The notes beneath the pieces are model-generated. The model was not told where the DNA came from and searched no databases. It saw only the letters and a program-made list of their open reading frames with translations. A stretch of DNA of 64,000 nt, taken from contig NZ_JAKLWS010000027.1 in the NCBI RefSeq assembly GCF_022012475.1, positions 1 to 64,000 on the forward strand. The letters run 5' to 3'. This DNA comes from Rhodohalobacter sulfatireducens (GTDB lineage: Bacteria; Bacteroidota; Rhodothermia; Balneolales; Balneolaceae). Each line of letters begins with the position of its first letter. Within the stretch, counting starts at the first letter, position 1. Of this stretch, positions 16,023 to 24,549 are shown piece after piece. Both the position numbers and the translations under genes were made by a program.

Positions 16023-16814
16023 TTATAACTGTTTGATCAACTCAATTACCAGTTTTGCAAAATCATCTTTTCGACTATTTGCGGCTTCTTTTACTTCGGA
16101 ATGAACCAGTTTTGAGGAGCTTAGCCCCGCTGCCATATTTGTGACGAGTGTTATTGCGGTTGCGGGGATATTTAATCGTGAAGCTTCCATCAATTCCGGA
16201 GCCGTACTCATACCTACTACATCGATCCCAAGCCTCTGAAAGGCCCTTATTTCAGCCTTTGTCTCGTAATTGGGGCCTTTTACATACAAGTACGTTCCAT
16301 TTTGTACATTCAACCCGATACCGGCAGCAATTTTCTTCGCTTTTTCAGCAAATGGATACAAGTTATAAGTAAAAGATTGAGATGGCTCAGACGATATTTT
16401 TTGAAACAATCGGAATACATCATTTATCACCATCAAATCGCCGATTTTAAAATTAGAATTCACAGCTCCGGCTGCATTCGATATTATGATCTTATTTGTG
16501 GAAAAGAGTTTTGCCACATAAATAGGCAAAACAGTTGTGTCAAACGGGTGCCCTTCGTAATGATGGAAACGGCCTGAAAAAACCATCACATTGTGATTTT
16601 CAATAGTGCCGTAAATCAGTTTGCCATCATGGCCCTGGACCGACGTTACAGGAAAGTTTGGAATATTTTGATAGGGGATCTCAATGGAATTCCCAATAAA
16701 GTCTGTAAACCCACTTAAACCTGAGCCAAGGATTACTACGGCTTCCACATTGCCAGAAATCCCGTTCTCTTCGAGATATTTTTTAGTTGCTGTAAGTTTT
16801 TCTGTGTTTTTCAT
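16023..16814 (-). CDS. punA: Purine nucleoside phosphorylase (PNP-I)
   Basis: This 263-residue enzyme cleaves purine nucleosides with phosphate to free base and ribose 1-phosphate in salvage. It has VVILGSGLSGFTD with the phosphate loop, then SVQGHDGKLIYG, SNAAGAVNSNFKIGDLMVI, and YVKGPNYETKAEIRAFQRLG with the segment from DVVGMSTAPELM. These are the trimeric (PunA-type) PNP signatures. Length is normal. Its ATG overlaps the stop of the upstream MBL gene by four bases (ATGA). It is the last gene of the long minus-strand operon. Confidence 0.93.
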   Translation of the reverse strand: MKNTEKLTATKKYLEENGISGNVEAVVILGSGLSGFTDFIGNSIEIPYQNIPNFPVTSVQGHDGKLIYGTIENHNVMVFSGRFHHYEGHPFDTTVLPIYVAKLFSTNKIIISNAAGAVNSNFKIGDLMVINDVFRLFQKISSEPSQSFTYNLYPFAEKAKKIAAGIGLNVQNGTYLYVKGPNYETKAEIRAFQRLGIDVVGMSTAPELMEASRLNIPATAITLVTNMAAGLSSSKLVHSEVKEAANSRKDDFAKLVIELIKQL

Positions 16815-17608
16815 CCCGACACATTATCAATCTTGTACCCTTTAGTCTCATCATATGAAACCAAATTAAACAGCGGTGAATTTGTTTCATGGTAAGCCAT
16901 AATGGTATAGCCTTCTTCAAAGGCTAATTTTTGGAGCTCTTCACGTTTTTCCATGCTCTGGTCAGGGAATTCATCATATTTGGCTTTATATGATCGATTA
17001 ACGGCGCCTTTGGATCCCAATACATCACCGGCCATCATATATTTATGATCACCATTTTCATAGAAAAGTGCGTAGTGAAATTTTGTGTGTCCTCCAATTT
17101 GCTCAACTCGAATATTGGGTATGGGTTTTTCTTTTTCTGACAAGAATTTTAAATCTGCTTTGGAATCCAAAAAATGAAACAGATCGATCTCATCTTCACT
17201 GTTTTGGTCAATATTTTCCCGAAGTCGATTCCATCCGCCTTCAGATACCCAAACGGAAGCTCCCGGGAAGGTTATCTCCCAAAAGCCATGTTCACGATTA
17301 GCAAGACCTGCAATATGATCAAAATGAAGATGACTGATGAAAATGTCGGTAATATCATGTTCTGAGAGAGAGTGCTTCTCTAAATTCTCAAACATTATTT
17401 GGATTGAGGTTTCTTTACCAAAAAGGTCGCCTATCCCGGCATCAAACAAAATGTTGTGTTTACCATCTTGAATCATAAATGGATTGATAGATAGTTTTAA
17501 AGCACCTTTATTTGGAGAGTCTGATTTTTCAATTCTGTGAAAAAGTTTGTCTTTGCCAACTGAAAATGTTCCCTCATATAAAGCCGAAACACGGGGTTGA
17601 TTACTCAT
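16811..17608 (-). CDS. MBL-fold metallo-hydrolase
   Basis: The 265-residue metallo-beta-lactamase-fold protein has the metal motif HLHFDH (H93, H95, D97, H98), GGHTKFHYALFYENG with the next His, AGDVLG with the bridging Asp, and AYHETNSP near the C-terminus. The closest general type is the lactonase/quorum-quenching-like branch (HLHxDHxxG...). The substrate is unknown. It lies between phoH (23-base gap) and punA (4-base overlap), suggesting coexpression rather than a shared pathway. Confidence 0.8.
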   Translation of the reverse strand: MSNQPRVSALYEGTFSVGKDKLFHRIEKSDSPNKGALKLSINPFMIQDGKHNILFDAGIGDLFGKETSIQIMFENLEKHSLSEHDITDIFISHLHFDHIAGLANREHGFWEITFPGASVWVSEGGWNRLRENIDQNSEDEIDLFHFLDSKADLKFLSEKEKPIPNIRVEQIGGHTKFHYALFYENGDHKYMMAGDVLGSKGAVNRSYKAKYDEFPDQSMEKREELQKLAFEEGYTIMAYHETNSPLFNLVSYDETKGYKIDNVSG

Positions 17609-17631
17609 AAATAGAATACTGCGCGGTGAGC

Positions 17632-18585
17632 TTAATTGTCTTCTTTATTTTCAAATTTTTCATATGCATCAATGATATCGCGTACCAGCTTATGGCGAAC
17701 AACGTCATTTTGATCGAGATATGTAAAGGAGATTCCTTTTATATCCTGAAGGATTTTTTGGATAGAGACTAAGCCCGATTGATGTCTTTTAGGGAGATCC
17801 GTTTGAGTAACGTCTCCTGTAATGATTGCTCGGCTGTTAAAGCCAATACGAGTTAAAAACATCTTCATTTGCGTGTTGGTTGCATTTTGGGCTTCATCCA
17901 AAATCACAAATGCATTATTTAAAGTGCGCCCCCTCATGTAAGCGAGTGGGGCAATTTCGATGATATTTTTAGCGAGCTGAAATTCAAGTTTATCGAACTC
18001 AATCATCTCTTCTAATGCATCATAAAGAGGCCGGAGGTAGGGGTCGATCTTTTCCTTCAAATCACCGGGTAGAAAACCAAGATTTTCACCGGCTTCAACA
18101 GCAGGCCGTGCCAGAATAATTTTTTTTACTTTCCGCTCTTTCAGTGCCCGAACGGCCAGTGCAACGGATGTATACGTTTTGCCAGTACCGGCCGGACCTA
18201 TAGCAAAAAGTATGTCATTCTGTTCCGATGCTTTTACAATAGCTCGCTGCCCAGGGGTCTTGGCTGTAATTGCTTCACCGGTAAACGTATGAAGAATTGT
18301 GTCTCCAATATCGGGATCTTCAGGGGGTGACCAAATTGCCGAATCGTTTCCCTCAGTTTTATTTGCAAGTGCAAGCAGGGTGGAAAGATCACTCTGCTGG
18401 ATTTGGCCATTTCTTTTGGCGAGGCCAATCATCTCTTCGAGGATTTCTTTTACGGCATCGACCTCGGATTCCGGCCCCAGAATCTTCACCCTGTTTCCGC
18501 GAGCTGTAATTTTGGTTGCAGGAAAGGCACGATCCAGTTGGTTGAGGTGCTCATCAGAAAAACCCAAAAGTACAACGGGTTCCAC
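17632..18585 (-). CDS. phoH: PhoH family ATPase
   Basis: The 317-residue protein has an N-terminal KH-like/PhoH-N segment (about 1-55) and a P-loop ATPase with Walker A GPAGTGKTYTS, LGFLPGDLKEKIDPYLRPLY, Walker B FVILDEAQNAT and the sensor GDVTQTDLP. PhoH proteins are implicated in RNA metabolism and ribosome maturation. The only standard start is GTG at 18585. GAGG is just 2 bases before it, and homology-like sequence (ETLFIED) continues in frame upstream to a stop near 18650. The true start may therefore be a rare codon such as ATT. It lies in the operon after rpe. Confidence 0.9.
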   Translation of the reverse strand: MEPVVLLGFSDEHLNQLDRAFPATKITARGNRVKILGPESEVDAVKEILEEMIGLAKRNGQIQQSDLSTLLALANKTEGNDSAIWSPPEDPDIGDTILHTFTGEAITAKTPGQRAIVKASEQNDILFAIGPAGTGKTYTSVALAVRALKERKVKKIILARPAVEAGENLGFLPGDLKEKIDPYLRPLYDALEEMIEFDKLEFQLAKNIIEIAPLAYMRGRTLNNAFVILDEAQNATNTQMKMFLTRIGFNSRAIITGDVTQTDLPKRHQSGLVSIQKILQDIKGISFTYLDQNDVVRHKLVRDIIDAYEKFENKEDN

Positions 18586-18688
18586 ATCCTCAATAAAGAG
18601 AGTTTCTTCAGAAATTTGTTGTGATGTATCGATAAATGTAGATCTTTAGATTAACAATACTGAAAGATAAGAAAGTTTACAGAATTGG

Positions 18689-19378
18689 TTAAACAACTCT
18701 GTTTGAACCCGCACGGGCAGCTTTCAGCAGTGATGCAATGCTTTTTGAGATGTCGTCGGTTTTGAACACTTTACTGCCCGCTACCAACACATCCACACCA
18801 TTTGAAACAAGTTCCCCGGCATTTTGTGTTCCCACTCCACCATCAACTTCTATTAAAAAAGACAAGCCTGATTCCTCTCTTAATTGGTACAATTTTCTAA
18901 TTTTCTGATAACTGCTTCGAATAAATGATTGTCCACCAAATCCGGGATTTACACTCATGATCAGAGTTAAATCAATTTCCGGCAGGATAGGTTCGAGCAA
19001 ATGAACGGGTGTAGCGGGATTTATAACCACACCGGCCATGCACCCGTTATTCTTAATATTTTCAACTGTTCGATGCAGATGGGGACAAGTTTCATAGTGT
19101 ACAGAGATCAGATCAGCACCGGCATCTGCAAAATCATCAATAAAATTGTTTGGGTTTTCTATCATCAGGTGTACATCAAGAAACGCTTCGGGTGCTATAT
19201 CTCTCACCGTTCCCACAATGCCGGGGCCAAAACTGATGTTAGGTACAAAATGCCCGTCCATTATGTCGCAGTGTATCCACTGAATTTCTTCATCAGTACA
19301 AGATTTTATCTGTTCTCCCAGCCGGGAAAAATCAGCTGCAAGAATGGATGGAGCTAACACCGGAAGATTTACATTCAT
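18689..19378 (-). CDS. rpe: Ribulose-phosphate 3-epimerase
   Basis: The 229-residue TIM barrel interconverts ribulose 5-phosphate and xylulose 5-phosphate in the pentose phosphate pathway. Signatures are LAPSILAADFSRL, HCDIMDGHFVPNISFG with the metal-binding His and Asp, DVHLMIENP, MSVNPGFGGQSFI and EVDGGV. Length is normal. The ATG overlaps the last base of the PASTA gene, so the two are translationally coupled. Confidence 0.95.
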   Translation of the reverse strand: MNVNLPVLAPSILAADFSRLGEQIKSCTDEEIQWIHCDIMDGHFVPNISFGPGIVGTVRDIAPEAFLDVHLMIENPNNFIDDFADAGADLISVHYETCPHLHRTVENIKNNGCMAGVVINPATPVHLLEPILPEIDLTLIMSVNPGFGGQSFIRSSYQKIRKLYQLREESGLSFLIEVDGGVGTQNAGELVSNGVDVLVAGSKVFKTDDISKSIASLLKAARAGSNRVV

Positions 19379-20220
19379 TATTCCTGGTTTTCGGGATTTT
19401 GATTTTGTTGATTTACAGATGTAGAATCGTCAATTATTGCCCCGGATTCAACTGCTTCTCGTGCATCAAAACGCTCGGCTACAATTAAGAAAAGTGATTC
19501 ACCCTCTGTAAGCTCCTCCTCATCAGGACTGTAGGAAATAACAGTGTTTGGGGTAAACTCACGACTGGGCTGAAAACGAACTTCACCAACTCTTAAACCA
19601 GCTTTTGTAATAGTTTGCTGAGCCTCAGAGAGTCTTAATCCAACTACATCAGGCACTTCAACGATACGTGAACCCAGGCCATCACTAACTGCAAGATTTA
19701 CAACTGTACCACGCGAAACCGTATCACCTGCAGCCACGGACTGGCGCAATATTGTATTTCTAAATCTGGATGACTCATAACTTTTGGTTCCTACTGTTAA
19801 TCCATGATTTTCGAGCTGAATCTCTGCATTTCTCAGAGACATGTTCACAACATCGGGAACAACTGTTTGAGGAGTTGTTGCTGTATTTACCGTTAAATAA
19901 ACTTTCCTGTTTGGTTTTACAATTTGTTGAGCAGAAGGAGCTTGATCAATTATATAATCTGCTGGATAAGCGGAGTTGGCCCTGCGGTCGAGAACTTCGT
20001 GCCGGAGGCCGTACTCATCCAACAGAGAGGTAGCCTCATCAAGTGAAACCTTTGTGACATCAGGAACCGTTATGCCCTCATTGTAATTTGTGTAAGATGG
20101 CATAATGAGAAAATCGAGAAGGAATGCCACTACAATTCCTGCCCCAATAATTGAAGCCAAAGTGATAAATAACCTTCGGTCTGTAAAAATTGATATAAAA
20201 ATATTTTTGATGCGATTCAT
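19378..20220 (-). CDS. Membrane-anchored protein with three PASTA domains
   Basis: A single transmembrane segment (about 14-36) is followed by three PASTA domains at roughly 45-112, 117-182 and 186-249, each opening with a VPDV motif. The tail after that is low-complexity (Ser/Asn/Gln). PASTA domains bind uncrosslinked peptidoglycan. Here they are not attached to a kinase or a penicillin-binding protein, so the protein is probably a cell-wall-sensing or scaffold component facing the periplasm. It sits in the operon with envelope proteins upstream and rpe downstream (1-base overlap). Confidence 0.85.
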   Translation of the reverse strand: MNRIKNIFISIFTDRRLFITLASIIGAGIVVAFLLDFLIMPSYTNYNEGITVPDVTKVSLDEATSLLDEYGLRHEVLDRRANSAYPADYIIDQAPSAQQIVKPNRKVYLTVNTATTPQTVVPDVVNMSLRNAEIQLENHGLTVGTKSYESSRFRNTILRQSVAAGDTVSRGTVVNLAVSDGLGSRIVEVPDVVGLRLSEAQQTITKAGLRVGEVRFQPSREFTPNTVISYSPDEEELTEGESLFLIVAERFDAREAVESGAIIDDSTSVNQQNQNPENQE

Positions 20221-20230
20221 TCCGGCTGGA

Positions 20231-21208
20231 TTAGAATCTGTATGTTAGTTGGATCTGCTTACCCGGCATAACACTTGAAGTAGCTTCAAGACGGTTTTGT
20301 TTCAACCTAAATGTAAAATAGGCATCAAAAGCGGAAAGGAGATGATTGGCGATCAAAATGGATAAAAAGGTGTTACTTGTTCTGTAATCTGTGTTAAATT
20401 GATCGGCCATTCTTGCAGCATCATAGAAAAAGGGACTCGCGTAAGAACCACCTCTGTCAATTACAAATCGTTCATCATAGAATGTTCCAGTATGACCGAT
20501 GTTATTGTGAAATTCATTGTAATCTCGCCAACCGGCCTGGTATTGGTAATATTTTGAAATTAGTTCGAAATACTGCTGACTTCCATATTCAGGCAAAGTA
20601 TGAGAAAAATTATTTGAACTGTTTTGGTCAGTGGTTATGTAGGGGGTATCGCGTTCCACCTGCCGTAATAATTCAATGTCTACAATATCCCAATCCTTAT
20701 TTACATTAAATGATGCTTCTGAACTTCCGATCATCTGTCGTAAATCATCAATATGGGGATTATCCAGTCCATTTATTTCGTGATATTGAACAAGCCAGTT
20801 GGAGTATTGAACCACGCTCCAATTATTATTTGTAAACTGTTTGAAATCTCTTTCGCCAATTACAGCATCATTCCTGTTATCAACAAACAAGTAAACCGAG
20901 GTAGCTTCAATAGCAAAAAATAATCCTGCTTTCCACCAGGTTCTATTTCTCATCTGCCCTGAACCGGGAATAAATAAAGAACTCATAAAAGATTGAAACT
21001 TACTCCCGCTGCGGATTGCAGACTCTTCCTGTTCGCTAAGAATGGGTGATTCTCGCAAAAGAACTGGAGTAATTAAATGAAAGTTTTCTGGTTCTGCCGT
21101 GGAATTAATGATAACCGGCGAAGATAGATTGTTTGATACTTTTTGATCCTGACCTAGAACACAAAGTGGAATCAGGAAAAATAATGCACTAAAGAATGAA
21201 AATTTCAC
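20231..21208 (-). CDS. DUF5683-like envelope protein
   Basis: The 325-residue protein has a signal peptide (about 1-19). A central segment, SLFIPGSGQMRNRTWWKAGL, is followed by a hydrophobic stretch (FFAIEATSVYLFV), which is the DUF5683 pattern. A second hydrophobic stretch lies near 285-300 (FLSILIANHLLSAFDAYFTF). The role is unknown. The middle part is rich in polar residues with no recognised motif. Its ATG overlaps the upstream barrel protein gene by four bases and it is 10 bases from the PASTA gene. Confidence 0.65.
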   Translation of the reverse strand: MKFSFFSALFFLIPLCVLGQDQKVSNNLSSPVIINSTAEPENFHLITPVLLRESPILSEQEESAIRSGSKFQSFMSSLFIPGSGQMRNRTWWKAGLFFAIEATSVYLFVDNRNDAVIGERDFKQFTNNNWSVVQYSNWLVQYHEINGLDNPHIDDLRQMIGSSEASFNVNKDWDIVDIELLRQVERDTPYITTDQNSSNNFSHTLPEYGSQQYFELISKYYQYQAGWRDYNEFHNNIGHTGTFYDERFVIDRGGSYASPFFYDAARMADQFNTDYRTSNTFLSILIANHLLSAFDAYFTFRLKQNRLEATSSVMPGKQIQLTYRF

Positions 21209-24200
21209 AACTGATTGAAATCAAAAGTTAAACCAAAGTAAAAGAGTAACTCTTTCCCGTAAGTAATGGAGTTCTCAGGTGAAGTAGAAATAAATTGGCT
21301 CGGTAATGTAACGTTAAATTGATTGAAACCATATGTTGTAGTAACGAAAAATTTTAGAGGAAAAATATAGTAACTATTTAAAGCAAACCTTAATTCTGTT
21401 CCAATTCCTGTTTTTAAATCGTCACCGATGTTTAGAGGGCCGCCCCAACCATTTCCGGCTTCAACGAAAAGATTGGCGTATAACTTATCGAGTGTATAGC
21501 TACCCATTTGCACATTAATATCTCTTTTAATGGGTGCGAGCAGTGAAAAACGCCCCCAGATAGTCCGCTGTCCGCCAATTGCAAAATAAGGATAGGATCT
21601 CATTCCGGTAAGTCCACCTGTGTAATCGAGGTAAAAGTAATCTTCTGGATTGGTTAAATACCCGAAAATTCTGGATGTAAGCAATCCATGAATATCGCCT
21701 GCAATTTCGCCGCCAAGCTGACTCTGTAATTCAAGTGAATAGTTGGTTGTCTGTTCGTAAACGGGAGATAGAGAACCTTCATCAAGCTCAAACTCTTGTA
21801 ATAAACGTCCGTTTTCTAAACGGAATGTTGCGTTCGCTCGTGCTCCTTCCGGGGTTATATCTGAATGGCGGGATGGCACAATGGTATTGGCAATGTAGGA
21901 AGCGGAATACGATGTTCCTTTGAAATATTCTGTGGTTGATCCCGGGATAAATTGGTTGATCTCTTCAGAAAAGAAACCATCCGTAGCTACACTATAGGGC
22001 GAATATGAGGCTCCCAATTCCAACAGGCTCCAGCGGTTTAATTTACTTCTGAGATATAAATTAGCTTCCCAGACATTATAACGGATATCAATCGATTTTT
22101 GACTTGGCAGACAGGAAGTACAAGGAAACTCTTCGATGGAAGCACCGTCTCGTACATTCCGTTTTAGATTATAGAGCTCTACACTAATTGTAGGTGACCA
22201 ACTTCGCTTGATAAAAGGAATTCCCCGGTGATCGATAATCAAAAACAGGTCGCGATCCAGGTTATTGAGCCTGTTTGGTGAGAAAAAATCGCTAAAACTA
22301 TCAGCCTCTGTAGATCCCCACCCAAACAAAGCTCCAGCAAAAATATTCAACCGCTCGGTAACATCCCGTGATGTGAAGTAAGCCCCTGCTTTGAGATCAC
22401 GAACCAGGTTTTTCCCGAGATTTCCAAATTTTCCATTAGCGACTAATCTGGAGTTATTTCCTTTGAGTTTCGTGTAATTATCGAACCTTATGACAGGTAT
22501 AACACTTAAACCCGTTGTAGTTTGATTATAGGGACGCCATAAAAAAGTTTCATCACTCAATGCGATTTCCTCTTCCTCATTTCCTCGCGATGTTAAAGAA
22601 TCATGGATCATTGAGAAATATTGGAAATCACCGGAAATAGTACTGTTTTCGACCTTGTTTTCAGTAATTTTAACTTGTAGATGCTTTGAGTTGCCTGAAA
22701 GTTCATTTGCAACCTGAGTATTTTTGAATTCAGGCAGTTTCATCGCAGAAATTTTGTATCCATCCGCCTCGTAATTGGAAAAGATGAGCGAATCCGTAGT
22801 AGCAAACGGCATAAATGCTCCCCCTTTTACATCCGTAATTTTTTGAATGGATTGCCCGTCTAATTTTGATCGATAAATATTAAAAATACCGTCTGAGTCA
22901 GCCGAGAAATATAAATATTCGTTGTTTGTATCTACCCAGGGATCTCTGAAATCGATAATTTTGTCTTCAAACAAAGTCTCAAGCTGTTTTGTTTCAATAT
23001 TATATCGATACAAGTTACGGCTGTTGACAGCTGCCGATGCAAAGTAAATTGAACTCCCGTCAGGTGACCAAACAGGTGTATACACAGTTTCACCATTCGA
23101 AAAATTTGTGAGTTTGGTCTCCTCTTTTGATTCAGGATCAATCAGAACGAGGTTTTGAGTTCCCTTTTGAAGATTAACGGCTGCTATTATTTCTTCTGAT
23201 GGATGCCAGGCCGGATCCTGTATACGTCCATCGGTTGTAATTTTGTTCTCCTCAATATTCTTAATATCAAATATGAAAAGGTCCTGGTACTCCTCGCCAA
23301 AGTGATTTCGGTCAGCTTTACTGTAGGTTATTTTCATTCCGTCAGGAGAAAATGAAAAACGATTTCCTATGTAATCAAGCGCAATGTTTTTAGAGTTAAA
23401 ATGCTGAAAAGAGTTCGAATTCTTCGGCTCATCTCCGGGATTTTTGAGTTCATCCAAGACCCATGAGGAATCGGGCATTTCGAGAACTAGAAAGGTTGTA
23501 GCATAATCTCTATCACGATTTGTCAGGTAAGCAAACGTAGTGCCCTGAGGATCATACTGTGGATAGAAATTAAAAAATCCATTTTCTACAACTGGTTCGA
23601 TCTCATGATTGGCCAGATCTTGTACTTGGTCGTTGTATTTCTTTTTACGGTCTTCAATCCAGCGGTCATACAGATCCTGTCCATCGTTGCCGGTTACGGA
23701 CTTCATTACATTGCCAAAGTTATTTGAGCCATTCGCTGACTCCCACGATAATTCGCCAATAACCTTTTCACCGTACTGCTCTGTCAGGTACCGGGTAAAA
23801 TCGAATCCATGATTGTAAACCATCTCGCGTTCGAGGCTGTTTTTTGAACTGAAATCACCCATCTCCTCAAAACTCAGAGTCTTATCTTCAAGAATATTCA
23901 TTCGAAGTATCATATCTCTGTGGGTGTCCCAGTAATCATAAAATATGTTCTCTCGCATAAATTGAGCCGTCCCTTCCGAAAACCAGGCCGGAATACTCAC
24001 AGTAGAGAATGGATGTGTAATGATTCCCTTTGGAGATCCATACAGAACATCTGGGCGGCGAACATCCTCGTACGAGAGCCACTGAAAATAGATTGATTGA
24101 ATCGTCGGAGATCGTTTCATGGAGGCGCCCATCTGTACGATATGAGTAAATTCATGCGTGATGACATTTCGAAGCCACTGGTGAGTTCCTCGAAGTGGTG

Positions 24201-24549
24201 TATCGAGAGGAGGGATCCATATCTCAATTTTATCATCAAAAAAATAGGCTGCACCATTGGCATAATCTTCACGGTCACGCAAAATAATGCTCACTTTTCG
24301 ATCCGGTTCATAGTCATAAAGATCTGTTATCGGTCCATATATTTGATTGGCGATGACAGAGGCTTCTGCAGCTGTCTTTTCACTTCCTTCCTGGTAATGG
24401 ATATAGAAGTGTTCACCCTCAAGGGTATACCAGGGTAGATGATTGTAGGGAAAACCAACAGATGAAGGTGAAGCCTGTGCCATCAAACCGGCAGGAAAGA
24501 GCATCATCAGCAGGATGATCAAGAAACGATATTTGAAGACCGGTCTCAT
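21205..24549 (-). CDS. PD40/TolB-like protein with gluzincin domain and C-terminal barrel
   Basis: The 1114-residue exported protein (signal peptide about 1-24) has three parts. The first (about 40-290) has HEFTH at 132-136 and WFSEGTAQ at 189-196, the zinc motif and third ligand of an MA-clan (gluzincin) peptidase. Next come TolB-type PD40 beta-propeller repeats (about 300-640: FSPDGMKITYSKAD, AWHPSEEIIAAV, PVWSPDGSSIYFASA). The last ~450 residues look like an outer membrane beta barrel ending FDFNQL. It may be a surface or periplasmic peptidase held at the outer membrane. It overlaps both neighbours by 1 and 4 bases. Confidence 0.75.
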   Translation of the reverse strand: MRPVFKYRFLIILLMMLFPAGLMAQASPSSVGFPYNHLPWYTLEGEHFYIHYQEGSEKTAAEASVIANQIYGPITDLYDYEPDRKVSIILRDREDYANGAAYFFDDKIEIWIPPLDTPLRGTHQWLRNVITHEFTHIVQMGASMKRSPTIQSIYFQWLSYEDVRRPDVLYGSPKGIITHPFSTVSIPAWFSEGTAQFMRENIFYDYWDTHRDMILRMNILEDKTLSFEEMGDFSSKNSLEREMVYNHGFDFTRYLTEQYGEKVIGELSWESANGSNNFGNVMKSVTGNDGQDLYDRWIEDRKKKYNDQVQDLANHEIEPVVENGFFNFYPQYDPQGTTFAYLTNRDRDYATTFLVLEMPDSSWVLDELKNPGDEPKNSNSFQHFNSKNIALDYIGNRFSFSPDGMKITYSKADRNHFGEEYQDLFIFDIKNIEENKITTDGRIQDPAWHPSEEIIAAVNLQKGTQNLVLIDPESKEETKLTNFSNGETVYTPVWSPDGSSIYFASAAVNSRNLYRYNIETKQLETLFEDKIIDFRDPWVDTNNEYLYFSADSDGIFNIYRSKLDGQSIQKITDVKGGAFMPFATTDSLIFSNYEADGYKISAMKLPEFKNTQVANELSGNSKHLQVKITENKVENSTISGDFQYFSMIHDSLTSRGNEEEEIALSDETFLWRPYNQTTTGLSVIPVIRFDNYTKLKGNNSRLVANGKFGNLGKNLVRDLKAGAYFTSRDVTERLNIFAGALFGWGSTEADSFSDFFSPNRLNNLDRDLFLIIDHRGIPFIKRSWSPTISVELYNLKRNVRDGASIEEFPCTSCLPSQKSIDIRYNVWEANLYLRSKLNRWSLLELGASYSPYSVATDGFFSEEINQFIPGSTTEYFKGTSYSASYIANTIVPSRHSDITPEGARANATFRLENGRLLQEFELDEGSLSPVYEQTTNYSLELQSQLGGEIAGDIHGLLTSRIFGYLTNPEDYFYLDYTGGLTGMRSYPYFAIGGQRTIWGRFSLLAPIKRDINVQMGSYTLDKLYANLFVEAGNGWGGPLNIGDDLKTGIGTELRFALNSYYIFPLKFFVTTTYGFNQFNVTLPSQFISTSPENSITYGKELLFYFGLTFDFNQL

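Noticed and set aside
18299-18649. 116-codon plus-strand frame over the phoH N-terminus
   Set aside because: It is antisense to phoH and has no recognisable product.
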